Shown here: piece by piece, positions 34,431 to 43,338 of the stretch
Layout of the letters: every line of letters begins with the position of its first letter
How positions within the stretch are numbered: position 1 is the stretch's first letter
NCBI GenBank assembly: GCA_016936455.1
Contig: JAFGXV010000007.1
Span: 1 to 64,000 of the forward strand
Direction of reading: 5' to 3'
Length of the DNA stretch: 64,000 bases
From: Desulfuromonadaceae bacterium
GTDB taxonomy: Bacteria > Desulfobacterota > Desulfuromonadia > Desulfuromonadales > Desulfuromonadaceae
Made by a program: the position numbers and the translations under genes
The notes under the pieces: generated by a model
Database searches by the model: none
Seen by the model: the letters and a program-made list of their open reading frames with translations, nothing else
What the model was told of the DNA's origin: nothing

Positions 34431-35477
34431 CTATAAATACCTGTAGAGGTCCTGTTTCACCGCCGCGATCTCATCTGCGGCGTAGAGTCGATAGAGACGT
34501 GACGCGTCAATACCCAGCTTCGTCAGCTGCTGATAGATCTCTTCCTGATACTCTAAACTGGAGATCAGAATGATGTCCGGATCAAGACCGGCAATCTGTT
34601 GCGGGGCAACACTTTCAAGGCCAAGCTGGGGCAGCGGTTTTCCCGCCACCTGATCCGCCAGTCCGACAATCCGCAACTCGCCCAGCGCCGTATGCTTGAG
34701 CAGAAAATCCGTATGCCGGCCGGCACCATAGATCAGGATGCGCTTACCCTCGGCCTGCCAGCAGCGCAGCTGGCGCTCGGCCCGGGCCAGGACGCGCTCG
34801 ATCACCGCGCTGGGCGCAAAGCCGGAAAGATCTTCGACGACGCGACGGTCGTTGCACTCCGTCCAGCGGCTGTTGACAAACAACATGCCGGAGCGGGCGT
34901 ACCAGCTGTGCGCCAGGGTCCGCGAATAGGCCGTTTCCTGCTCCAGCAGGGTACAGCCATAGTCCCCGAACAGATCGATCCAGTATTCAGCGGGCTGCTC
35001 ATTCACATGGTGATGCCCGCCCTGCCCGGGGAACGCATGCGTCATGGCAATCAGTCGTCCATTCAGCAGGGTCTGCATCACGTTATCGAGCGCCTGTTCA
35101 CGAATATGTTCCAGCAGCTCGCAGCACCAGACCAGATCAACCCCGGCCAGCTGGACAAAACCGTGCTCGAAGTCGTTGATGACAATCGGAAAAATCGCCT
35201 GGGGATGCAGCGCATTGGGCAACAGCCCCTCGATGCCGACGAGCCGGCAGCCCAGTCGTTCGAAATAAGCGCTATTGATGCCATCGCCGCACCCGACATC
35301 CAGCACCCGCTTCACGGCAAAGCGCTCGACCAGCCAGCTCCAGAGTTCCGGATAGTAGGTCTCCTTGTCGCCGCCGCGGATATTCCCCCCCAGATGCGGC
35401 GCCGCCGAGAACTCATAGGCGCCGCTCGCCCGCCGGCTGCCGTAGTCGGAAATTTTTTTCAGTTTCAGTTCACGCAT
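34431..35477 (-). CDS. SAM methyltransferase with shared C-terminal module
   Basis: 348 residues. The N-terminal class I methyltransferase has VLDVGCGDGINSAYFERLG (motif I, near residue 60) and DLVWCCELLEHI. The C-terminal ~100 residues (from about 245) carry the shared module: RILIYGAGRHTDFLL, IVGLAD, IILISSLEYQEEIY, RLYRLY. This arrangement recalls C-methyltransferases with a C-terminal Rossmann domain. It overlaps the upstream GT2 gene by 8 bases (ATGCGTGA). Confidence 0.82.
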   Translation of the reverse strand: MRELKLKKISDYGSRRASGAYEFSAAPHLGGNIRGGDKETYYPELWSWLVERFAVKRVLDVGCGDGINSAYFERLGCRLVGIEGLLPNALHPQAIFPIVINDFEHGFVQLAGVDLVWCCELLEHIREQALDNVMQTLLNGRLIAMTHAFPGQGGHHHVNEQPAEYWIDLFGDYGCTLLEQETAYSRTLAHSWYARSGMLFVNSRWTECNDRRVVEDLSGFAPSAVIERVLARAERQLRCWQAEGKRILIYGAGRHTDFLLKHTALGELRIVGLADQVAGKPLPQLGLESVAPQQIAGLDPDIILISSLEYQEEIYQQLTKLGIDASRLYRLYAADEIAAVKQDLYRYL

Positions 35478-36762
35478 CGGATTCCTTCGAACTGTAAATC
35501 AGCTCCACCTTCTCCCGTGGCACGCGCTGCGCCAGCCAGGCGTAGATTTCCTGCTCGAATGCCCTGGAGGAGACAATGATCCGCTCAACCGCGTGCCAAT
35601 CGACCTCGTCGAGCGAGAAGACCGGCACCTCCTCAATGAAGCGGCGGCTTGGGCAACGGTCGACCACACCGACGATGTGCAGTTCTTTGCGCCGCTCACC
35701 CAGCGCTTGAAACAGTTGCTCCGTGTGCTGGCCGCCGCCGTAGATCAAAACCCGGTCCGTCGGCTTGAATGTCCGGCACCACTGGTTGAATTTCGACAGA
35801 AAAAACGCTGCCTGCTCACGGCAATGAACGTTCTGACCATCAAAATGACCGAATTTCACATGCCCCAGCTCCCGGTAGCGGGCGATTTTTTCCTGCAGCC
35901 GGCTCAGCGCTGCGCCCTCAACGGTGGCGATAATCTCTGATCGTCCGTTGCGGAAACAATGGACCTGACGCCGGGCCAGCAGCGCCTCCCGGTAGGCGAG
36001 AATATCGCTGCGATATTTTTCCGCTTCCAGCCGCAGGTAATTCTGAAAACTCTCCGACAACGAGTCGGCATGGATGCGGGCAGCACTCGACACCACCGGC
36101 AGAAAAGCGGCAAGGTAGCCTTGCCGGTTGAACTGAAACAGCGTCCTGAGGTGGGGGCCGCAGAGTTCAAATTCGGCGTCGGACAAACGCTCATGATAGT
36201 GCGAATAATCGATCACCTGCCCGCGATAGACCGGATAGCATTTGCGGTAGACATCGGCCCGCACGCAGTAGCTGATTTCGCTGACAAAGGTGAACAGCGC
36301 CAGCCAGTGCGCGAAGAAATCCTCCTTGTCGGGAGGCGGATTCTGCTCCCACTCGGCAAACTTCAAGCCCAGGGGCGCCCCCGACTCATCGATCAGCTGG
36401 ACATGTCCATGCACCAGAGAAAGATCCGGATCCGAATCGAGCCGTTCCACGCATTCGGCAAACCAGGTGCGCCGGAGGTACTGATCGGAAACCGGCATGC
36501 ACATGATGTAGTGACCCGAGCAGCGGGCCAGCGCCTTGTAGTAGCCTTCAACCGGATTGCGATCCGGTTCGGAGATCCATTTGAGGCGCTTTTCGCGCCG
36601 ATACTCCTGCAGCAAATCGAGGGTGCCATCCGTCGACGCCCCATCCGATAAGACAATCTCGAAATCCGTAAACGACTGTTCCAGAATCGAATCGAGGGTT
36701 GCCTTCAGATAACGGCTGTTGTTCTTGCAGGTGGTATAGACGGATATTTTAGGTGCGCTCAC
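35470..36762 (-). CDS. GT2 glycosyltransferase with shared C-terminal module
   Basis: 430 residues. The N-terminal GT2 domain has ISVYTTCKNNSRYLKATLD, EIVLSDGASTDGT and a metal-site region CMPVSDQ in place of the usual DxD. The module spans about 336-430: RVLIYGGGQHTEQLF, HIVGVVDRCPS, RIIVSSRAFEQEIY, KVELIY. The start is a GTG with GAGG 8 bases upstream. It overlaps the methyltransferase by 8 bases, and the two genes look strongly coupled. Confidence 0.83.
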   Translation of the reverse strand: MSAPKISVYTTCKNNSRYLKATLDSILEQSFTDFEIVLSDGASTDGTLDLLQEYRREKRLKWISEPDRNPVEGYYKALARCSGHYIMCMPVSDQYLRRTWFAECVERLDSDPDLSLVHGHVQLIDESGAPLGLKFAEWEQNPPPDKEDFFAHWLALFTFVSEISYCVRADVYRKCYPVYRGQVIDYSHYHERLSDAEFELCGPHLRTLFQFNRQGYLAAFLPVVSSAARIHADSLSESFQNYLRLEAEKYRSDILAYREALLARRQVHCFRNGRSEIIATVEGAALSRLQEKIARYRELGHVKFGHFDGQNVHCREQAAFFLSKFNQWCRTFKPTDRVLIYGGGQHTEQLFQALGERRKELHIVGVVDRCPSRRFIEEVPVFSLDEVDWHAVERIIVSSRAFEQEIYAWLAQRVPREKVELIYSSKESDA

Positions 36763-36778
36763 GGCCCGCCCTCACGGA

Positions 36779-38227
36779 TCAGTACTTCAGATTGATCAAC
36801 CGGGCCGGACAACCGGCGGCCCGCAAGCGGGAAATGATCTCGTCGACATAGCAAAAGCTGCCGATAACGATCACATCCTCTGCGGTCAGCTCGGCGATTT
36901 TTTCCGCGTCCGGCATTACGCTGTAAGGCGAAAACGCGCTGAGGTCTTTTCCCGCCGCGAGAATCGACTGTTTTTCCAGCAGCGCCTTTGGTTTGGCCAG
37001 CTTCATCCGTTCAATAAAAGTCAGGATATTCAGGGAATACTCACCCGTACCGTAGAGATAATAATCGGCGTTGCTCCGGGCCAGGCTTTCGTGCAACTCG
37101 CGCAGGTTGCGTTTCATTTTTTTACTGTATTTGAACTGGACCAGGGATTTACCGATCCATGACCGTTCAAACTGGCGATAGAGCCGGTCAAAAAATGCGG
37201 ACTTGTACGACAGATAAAAAATGCAGCCGCCGAACAGGGTCTCGATGGCCGCCTCATTGCCCCCGCCGGAATAATAATGATAACGGAGCTTGCGCAGGTT
37301 ATTGGTCATCAGGATGCCCAACCGATTCACTCGGTAGGAAAACCTGTGGCTGCGGTTGATCAGCGATTCGCGCAGTTCGATGCACTTCTGCTGCGGGTGA
37401 TCGCTAATCGCGCAGTGCCCAATCGACTGTTCCTCGGCAAAGATATGCGCCCGCAACAGCATCGCCCGGCGCTTCGCCTCCTGCTGTATTTCAGCCGACA
37501 TCAGCACAAACCACTCCTTGATGTGGCCATGGGAGCGCTTTTTCAGCGCCTCCCCTTCGAGTCCGATATTCGCGCCCTCACCGGTGAATTGAATAAAGGG
37601 ATCGGGGATGTCGCGGTTGCACTGGCGGATATTGAACTGATCGAAGGAGCACAGGTAATAGGCGACACACTGCTGGAATGAATCGGGCCCCAGGCAGGGG
37701 TTCCAGTCGCCAACGATATCGAGCCAGCGCTTGGTGTAGAACGCCAGGCTGTCGGGGGCGAACCCGCACTCCCAGACATCCCGGTAATTGCGATAGCGGT
37801 ATTGGGACGCCCGAACCCGGAAGATATGATCCGGATAATAGCCAACGTACTGACGCAGCCGATCATCCCAGCCCTGGGTTTCAAAAAGAAACTCGTCACT
37901 GACATTGATGACGAAATACGCCGCCGGATCGGTCAGTTTAATCAGCTCATTGAGCGGTTTCCACAGATCAAAGAAACTCTTCACGATATCGGTAGCCAGA
38001 TATTTCACCTGCAGGCGCAGTTGCTTGTGCATCCCGTCCAGCACCTGTTCCATGGCGCTGTCGCCCTTATCGATATGGATAAGGACCTCGACAGCCTCCG
38101 GACGGCTGGCCGTCCTCTCGACATTCTGAAGAAATTTCTGAATCTGTTGCGGGCGATTGGAGTTGAGCTGGATGGAGACAAAACACGGGGAAGAATCCAC
38201 CACGCTGTTTTCAATAAGTCCTGACAC
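36779..38227 (-). CDS. Glycosyltransferase-like protein with divergent C-terminal module
   Basis: 482 residues. The first ~250 resemble a GT-A fold (FVSIQLNSNRPQQIQKFLQN, EVLIHIDKGD, then YFVINVSDEFLF, where VSDEF could replace DxD), but no family can be named firmly. The middle is helical. The last ~97 residues (386-482) begin YYLYGTGEYSLNIL and end VIVIGSFCYVDEII...RLINL, a divergent copy of the shared module. It is preceded by a small-molecule methyltransferase and followed by GT2 in the same orientation. Confidence 0.62.
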   Translation of the reverse strand: MSGLIENSVVDSSPCFVSIQLNSNRPQQIQKFLQNVERTASRPEAVEVLIHIDKGDSAMEQVLDGMHKQLRLQVKYLATDIVKSFFDLWKPLNELIKLTDPAAYFVINVSDEFLFETQGWDDRLRQYVGYYPDHIFRVRASQYRYRNYRDVWECGFAPDSLAFYTKRWLDIVGDWNPCLGPDSFQQCVAYYLCSFDQFNIRQCNRDIPDPFIQFTGEGANIGLEGEALKKRSHGHIKEWFVLMSAEIQQEAKRRAMLLRAHIFAEEQSIGHCAISDHPQQKCIELRESLINRSHRFSYRVNRLGILMTNNLRKLRYHYYSGGGNEAAIETLFGGCIFYLSYKSAFFDRLYRQFERSWIGKSLVQFKYSKKMKRNLRELHESLARSNADYYLYGTGEYSLNILTFIERMKLAKPKALLEKQSILAAGKDLSAFSPYSVMPDAEKIAELTAEDVIVIGSFCYVDEIISRLRAAGCPARLINLKY

Positions 38228-38268
38228 AGAACCACCCTATGAATTGGAGTGAAACAACCGCTGTTTTT

Positions 38269-39114
38269 TCAACACAGGTTGTCGCGGATATCGGCAAAAT
38301 GGCTTTCTGCCCGCGCAAGATCCGCGGCGGAAAAATACTGCGGGTAGATGACGGGCATCTCCTTGAGGGAAATGGGCTGCCAGCCGCCGTTTTTTTTCTG
38401 CATCGCCCAGAAGCCGCCCCAGGACGACACCTGACCGAAAATTTCCGCTACCGCCAGCGTGACCCCCGGGTGATAGTTGCGCCCGGTTTTGGGGTCGGGA
38501 ATAAAATCGAGATGGCCGCTTTGCTGTGCTAGCTCCGGATCGCACTCATGGAGTTGCAGATTCAGATCGTCGCCGCAGACAATCCCCCCCTCCCGGAGCA
38601 GGGGCAGCGACTCGAGAATATCTTTTTTCACCGGTTCATAGGTGTGGTCGGCATCGATAAAAACCACATCGAAATGGTCGCGCCGCAGTTGTGGCAGCAG
38701 GCTGGCGCTCTGCCCGCGCATGTGCTGACAGGTAATGGATGCAGGCATACTTTTGACATTGTGCAGGAAAATGTTGTAGGCGCAATCCGAGGCGAGAGAC
38801 GCTTCCATGTCCCGGGCGTAGTCCGCATCGGCGTGGTTGGCCATGTCAAAAAAAGGCGCCCAGGCATCAATGCAGGTCACGCTACCCCGCCCCCCATTGT
38901 GACACGCCAGCCCCTGCGCCCAGGAAAGCGCGGAGGCGCCATACCAGGAGCCGATTTCAAGGACATTCAGCGGCCGGCCGGCCGCAGATTTCGCCAGATA
39001 CCAGATGGTGCCAATCATAAACAGATGGCGCACCGGCGCGCTCAATACAGCGCGCGCCACATCCAGAATCGGCCGGTCCGGTGACAGGATATCGAGCAGT
39101 TTTTGGTAGGACAT
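38269..39114 (-). CDS. Class I SAM methyltransferase (Methyltransf_24-like)
   Basis: 281 residues from the ATG at 39112-39114, with AGAGG 5 bases upstream; a TTG 36 bases earlier is less likely. Motif I is VLEIGSWYGASALSWAQGL (about residue 50), then VTCIDAWAPFF and FDVVFIDADHTYEPVKKDI, typical of O-methyltransferases that act on sugars and small molecules. It has no shared C-terminal module. It stands between the B12 radical SAM gene and the glycosyltransferase-like gene. Confidence 0.8.
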   Translation of the reverse strand: MSYQKLLDILSPDRPILDVARAVLSAPVRHLFMIGTIWYLAKSAAGRPLNVLEIGSWYGASALSWAQGLACHNGGRGSVTCIDAWAPFFDMANHADADYARDMEASLASDCAYNIFLHNVKSMPASITCQHMRGQSASLLPQLRRDHFDVVFIDADHTYEPVKKDILESLPLLREGGIVCGDDLNLQLHECDPELAQQSGHLDFIPDPKTGRNYHPGVTLAVAEIFGQVSSWGGFWAMQKKNGGWQPISLKEMPVIYPQYFSAADLARAESHFADIRDNLC

Positions 39115-39146
39115 ATCAACCTCTAACGAAAAAGAACCCGGGGCAA

Positions 39147-40628
39147 TCAATCGCCAAGGATTCGCCGTTTCAATTTTATACGGGTCATCCCCTTGATGTG
39201 CTCCAGGGCTTCAGCACCGAATCGCGTCTCGATCATATGCAGATAGGCCGGATTGGTGAAGTAGGCATCGAAGGCATAATCCCGGAAGGCCAGCACCTGC
39301 GCCGCCGTCAGTTTCTCCGTCGGCAACGGCAGGAAGTCATAGCCCTGCTGGGCAAAGCCGAGCCAGGTCTCGGGCAACGGGATATTCTTCTCCAGCGCTT
39401 CCCGGTACAGATCGGAGCCGGGAGTTGCCATGGTGCAGAAAAAGCTGGGGAACGCGCAGTTGAGTTCCTGGGAAAAGGAGAAGGTATCCTGCATGGTCGT
39501 AAAATCGTCCCCGGGCAGCCCGAACATGAAGTTGGCGCAAAGATCGATACCGGCCTGATGGATCTTTTTGACCACGCGACGGATATCTTCTTTGGTGTAT
39601 TTACCTTTTTCAATCGCGCCGAGGATCTCGACCGAGCCGGTCTCAATGCCCAGCTTGAACCAGTTGAAACCCGCTTTTTTCAGCAGCGCAAGGTCTTCCG
39701 CCGAAATCCGGTCAACAGCATCCACCCGTGCAAACGCGCAGAAGTTGATTTTGTATTCGCGCGTCAACAGCTCCTTGGCAATGGGCAGATAGTGCGCCGG
39801 GTTGAAGACGAACAGCTCATCAATCAGGTTGATATTCTTCACCCCGTGGTCACGGGCCAGGGTGTCGATCTGCCGCATGACCCACTCGGTACTCCAGTAA
39901 CGGATCTTGCGCTCGCCGTAGGTCGCCTGGATGGCGCAATAGGAGCATTTGTAGGGGCAACCAAGGCTGGTATAGAGCGAGGCATAATGACCACGGGAAT
40001 GCAGATCCTGCAGGCACATCCAGTTGAAGGCACGATACTCCACCGTCTCCCAGGGGATCAGGTCCCAGGCCACCGTGCTCAGTTCAGCGGACAGATCAGG
40101 GACATTGCGCTGGGGCAGTTCAGGAGAGAGGATTTTATCCCCTTCCTTCCACCACAGCCCCGGAATATCGGCATATGGTTCGCCCCGCAACAGGGCGGCC
40201 AGGGTGTAGAACCCTTCGCCTTGGGCCAGCAGGTCGGCCTGTGTTTCACGCAGGGTCCGTTCGGGCAGGGCGGAGGGGTGCCAGCCGGTCACAATGAGCT
40301 GCTGCTCCGGCAGCAATTGCTTGATTTCGCGACACAGCGTTTCCACCGCCACCATCAGCGGCGTACAGGTGTTCGCCTGCTGGCCATAGACCACAATCGC
40401 CGTGATGCGCGGAGCTTTTTGTTTCACGCATTCCGCGGTTTCAGCCTGAGTCAGATTCAGACCATTGGCATCTAGGATCTCGACCTTAAACCCCTGCGAC
40501 CGCAGATAACCCGCCGTCAACGCGGCCCAGAAAGGCGGCTCGCAGGCGGAATAATCTTTACTCAGATCCTGATAGACTTTCTTTTTCGCCCCAACATTGA
40601 TCAATAAAATATCGAGCTGTTCACTCAT
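39147..40628 (-). CDS. B12-binding radical SAM enzyme
   Basis: 493 residues. The N-terminal cobalamin-binding-like domain (LDILLINVGAKKKVYQD, TAGYLRSQGFKVEILDANG, IVTGWHPSALPE) precedes a radical SAM core with the cluster motif CPYKCSYC (about residue 225), then IDELFVFNP and FKLGIETGS. Enzymes of this class often methylate unactivated carbons or phosphinates, or rearrange sugars. It overlaps the transketolase subunit gene by 4 bases, so a role in modifying the branched sugar made by those genes is plausible. It lacks the shared module. Confidence 0.82.
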   Translation of the reverse strand: MSEQLDILLINVGAKKKVYQDLSKDYSACEPPFWAALTAGYLRSQGFKVEILDANGLNLTQAETAECVKQKAPRITAIVVYGQQANTCTPLMVAVETLCREIKQLLPEQQLIVTGWHPSALPERTLRETQADLLAQGEGFYTLAALLRGEPYADIPGLWWKEGDKILSPELPQRNVPDLSAELSTVAWDLIPWETVEYRAFNWMCLQDLHSRGHYASLYTSLGCPYKCSYCAIQATYGERKIRYWSTEWVMRQIDTLARDHGVKNINLIDELFVFNPAHYLPIAKELLTREYKINFCAFARVDAVDRISAEDLALLKKAGFNWFKLGIETGSVEILGAIEKGKYTKEDIRRVVKKIHQAGIDLCANFMFGLPGDDFTTMQDTFSFSQELNCAFPSFFCTMATPGSDLYREALEKNIPLPETWLGFAQQGYDFLPLPTEKLTAAQVLAFRDYAFDAYFTNPAYLHMIETRFGAEALEHIKGMTRIKLKRRILGD

Positions 40629-41554
40629 TGTTCACCCCAATCCCGAATCGCTGTTTCGATGCTGTCACAGTCAAGCCCTGCGAGCTGGTGCAGCCGCGAT
40701 CGGCTTCCGTAGCCATACAGATGGTCGTCAGCAATCGCCAGCCGCTGCAGAGGCAGGGACAGACGGTGGTCAACAACAAACTCAGCGATGACGGACCCCA
40801 GTCCGCCATGAATGGTATGCTCTTCCAGCGTCACCAGACGCTTGAACGCCGGCAGCAGCGCCAGCAGCGCCGCGCTATTGAGCGGTTTCAGACGATACAG
40901 ATCCACCACCGTGACACCATGGCCGGCGTCGCGCAGACGCTGGGCGACCTCCAGGGCACGATGCACCATCACGCCGGTGGCCAGCAGACAAAAATCCTGG
41001 CCGGAACCGAACACGCGCAGACCGTCCTGGCCCGGGCCCAGCGTGATCCCGGCCACTTTGTCGAGGCGGATATAACTGGGAGCGTTCTGCTCCAAAGCCA
41101 CGTCGACCAGTTCCTGCGCCGTCTGTGCATCGGCGGGAGAATAGAGTGACAGGCCAACCAAGGAACGCATGATCGAGATATCCTCGCTGGCATGATGGGT
41201 CGGTCCGTCTTCAGGATAGGCATAGCAGGCACCGACGCCCAGAATGGTCACGGGCAGCTGATGGCAGCACAGATCCAGCTTGATCTGTTCCAGACAGCGC
41301 AGGGTGATGAAGGATGCGATGCTGTAGACAAAAACCTTTTTCCCGGCCATGGCGAGGCCCGCGGCGACAGAAATGATATTCTGCTCGGCGATGCCGGCAT
41401 TGATATACTGCCCGGGCAATTCCGCCCGGAAACGATCCAGGCTGGGGGCCCCGAAATCGTTGGCGATAAACAGGATATCCCGATCCTCTTTCGCCCGTTC
41501 AAACAGCCGCTCGATAAAGGCATCACGCATCTGCAGGCGGGAGAGATCACTCAT
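40625..41554 (-). CDS. Transketolase C-terminal subunit (pyrimidine/TK-C part)
   Basis: 309 residues corresponding to the second half of transketolase: the pyrimidine-binding domain (MRDAFIERLFERAKEDRDIL, INAGIAEQNIISVAAGLA with the catalytic Glu, GPTHHASEDISIMR) and C-terminal domain (LLATGVMVHRALEVAQRL, EEHTIHGGLGSVIAE). It needs the N-terminal subunit encoded directly upstream; their reading frames overlap by 8 bases (ATGAGTGA). Longer in-frame starts inside the partner gene are rejected. Placed in a sugar cluster, it is more likely biosynthetic (two-carbon transfer to a ketosugar) than part of the pentose phosphate pathway. Confidence 0.88.
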   Translation of the reverse strand: MSDLSRLQMRDAFIERLFERAKEDRDILFIANDFGAPSLDRFRAELPGQYINAGIAEQNIISVAAGLAMAGKKVFVYSIASFITLRCLEQIKLDLCCHQLPVTILGVGACYAYPEDGPTHHASEDISIMRSLVGLSLYSPADAQTAQELVDVALEQNAPSYIRLDKVAGITLGPGQDGLRVFGSGQDFCLLATGVMVHRALEVAQRLRDAGHGVTVVDLYRLKPLNSAALLALLPAFKRLVTLEEHTIHGGLGSVIAEFVVDHRLSLPLQRLAIADDHLYGYGSRSRLHQLAGLDCDSIETAIRDWGEQ

Positions 41555-42395
41555 CGTCGCCCCCATCCGCCAATTCTTCACGCGCCTGCCGGATCTCATC
41601 GGCATCCGCCAGCCGCTTGACATGCCACATGGGATCATTTTCCATGAAAGACACCCCTTTGCCCTTGACCGTTTCGGCAATCAGCATAAAAGGCGTGGTG
41701 GTTTCGCGCTGTGCCGCGTAACGCAGGCGACGGATCAGGGCCGCAAAATCGTGCCCGTCGCAGACCTCCGTCTCCCAGCCGAAAGCGCGCCATTTGTCCA
41801 CCAGGGAGCCCAGGCCGATAAAGTTGTCGGTAAAGTCGCTCGCTCCGATGCGGTTACGGTCAACAATGCCGATCAGATTTCCGAGCTGGTGCTGGGCGGC
41901 GAACATCCCCGCTTCCCAGATCGACCCTTCAGCGCATTCCGCGTCGCCCATCAGCACATAGTGTCGTTGCGGCTGGCCATCCATCCTGGCGGCCAGCGCC
42001 AGGCCGGCGGCCACGCCCAAGCCGTGGCCCAGGGCGCCCGTGGTCATTTCCACGCCGGGGATCGAACGATCCGGATGCCCGCCCAACCGGTGATCCCCCG
42101 CCCGGTAATACGCCGAAAGCCACTCGCACGGGAAGAAACCCAGGTCGGCCAGAACCACATAAAGGGCGGTTTCAGCATGCCCCTTGCTCAGAATGAAACG
42201 ATCCCGCTGCGGCCAATCCGGCTGGTGCGGACGAACCCGCATCACCCCGGCCTGATACAGCGCCAGCAAAATCTCAAGACAGGAGTAGGAGGAAGCGATA
42301 TGCCCACCGGTCACAATACTGATCTCGGCGATCTCCCTGCGGATGCGGCGGGCAACAGCTTTCAGCTGATCAATCTGGACGAGAGCATCAGACAT
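41547..42395 (-). CDS. Transketolase N-terminal subunit (TPP-binding part)
   Basis: 282 residues corresponding to the first half of transketolase with ThDP/Mg-binding motif GDAECAEGSIWEAGMFAA, ending NLIGIVDRNRIGAS (about 145-180), and N-terminal GGHIASSYSCLEILLALY and GHGLGVAAGLALA. Together with the C-terminal subunit it forms a complete split transketolase. It overlaps the epimerase gene by 8 bases and lies downstream of PLP dehydratase and heptose activation genes. Confidence 0.9.
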   Translation of the reverse strand: MSDALVQIDQLKAVARRIRREIAEISIVTGGHIASSYSCLEILLALYQAGVMRVRPHQPDWPQRDRFILSKGHAETALYVVLADLGFFPCEWLSAYYRAGDHRLGGHPDRSIPGVEMTTGALGHGLGVAAGLALAARMDGQPQRHYVLMGDAECAEGSIWEAGMFAAQHQLGNLIGIVDRNRIGASDFTDNFIGLGSLVDKWRAFGWETEVCDGHDFAALIRRLRYAAQRETTTPFMLIAETVKGKGVSFMENDPMWHVKRLADADEIRQAREELADGGDDE

Positions 42396-43326
42396 TGCTG
42401 AACTTGCTGTTGTTGAGGATGGTATACAGCTTCTTCAATTCTGCGATACCATCCTCCAGAGAATAGTTCGGCTGCCAGCCGGTGCGTTCCATCTTCTCGT
42501 TTGAAACAATATAGTCGCGCTTGTCAGGATCCTCCCCCACCGGCGCTTCCATGTAGACAAAGCCGGGGATCTGCTCCTTGATTCTGGCACACAACTCGAG
42601 CTTCGACAGATTGGCCGATGACAACCCGACATTGTAGGCCTGCCCCGCCATCGCGGGAAAATTATTCAGGACATGGATAAACGCTCCGGCGACATCGCGC
42701 ACGTGGATGTAATTGCGCTTGAAATGACCTTCGAACACCACGAGGGTCCGGTCCTTGACGGCCCGGTAGACAAAATCATTAACCAGCAGATCGAGACGCA
42801 TGCGCGGGCTGGCACCAAAAACCGTCGCCAGACGCAGACTGACCGAATTCTTACGCTGCAACGCAAGCCGCTCGGCTTCCACCTTGACCCGCCCGTACAG
42901 GGAAACCGGGCGCAACGGCGTCTCCTCGGTGCAGAAGCAGCCCTGCTCGCCGATGCCGTAACCACTATTGGTAATCGGGATAATCAGCTTCTGCTCCGGG
43001 GTTAAAAGCTCGACCAGGGAACCGATGGCGTCCCGATTGATGGTCTCCGCGCCGATCCTGTCGCGCTCACACAGCGGCGCACCCACCAGGGCCGCCAGCG
43101 GGATGACACACTCCTTACCGACAACCAGCTGTTTCAACAGCTCCCTGTCGCGGCAGTCGCCCTTGACCACGGTAAAGTTCGGATCAAGACAGGACTGGCT
43201 CAGGGTGTATTGACCGAACATGAAACTATCGAGAACCGTGACCCGGTAGCCCCGGCTCAACAATTCGGGCACCAGAACGGAACCCAGATAGCCGGCACCG
43301 CCGGTGACCAAAATTTCACTCGCCAT
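42388..43326 (-). CDS. NAD-dependent nucleotide-sugar epimerase/dehydratase
   Basis: 312 residues of the extended SDR family. The N-terminal NAD motif GGAGYLGS (residues 8-15), catalytic YxxxK as YGRVK near 150, and the substrate loop FKRNYIHVRDVAGAF are present. It probably acts as epimerase or 4-ketoreductase on the sugar made by the adjacent PLP enzyme and split transketolase. It follows the PLP enzyme by 12 bases and overlaps the transketolase gene. Confidence 0.85.
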   Translation of the reverse strand: MASEILVTGGAGYLGSVLVPELLSRGYRVTVLDSFMFGQYTLSQSCLDPNFTVVKGDCRDRELLKQLVVGKECVIPLAALVGAPLCERDRIGAETINRDAIGSLVELLTPEQKLIIPITNSGYGIGEQGCFCTEETPLRPVSLYGRVKVEAERLALQRKNSVSLRLATVFGASPRMRLDLLVNDFVYRAVKDRTLVVFEGHFKRNYIHVRDVAGAFIHVLNNFPAMAGQAYNVGLSSANLSKLELCARIKEQIPGFVYMEAPVGEDPDKRDYIVSNEKMERTGWQPNYSLEDGIAELKKLYTILNNSKFSNV

Positions 43327-43338
43327 GAGACCGCCTCA

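Noticed and set aside
38269-39114. Cephalosporin hydroxylase or FkbM annotation for this methyltransferase
   Set aside because: The motif I and IDADHTYEPV block fit the Methyltransf_24 type; no FkbM-specific motif was seen.
39081-40475. Long open frame of 464 codons on the plus strand opposite the B12 radical SAM gene
   Set aside because: It is the antisense of a clearly conserved protein with a CxxxCxxC motif; the translation shows no recognisable domain and reflects GC-rich third-position bias.
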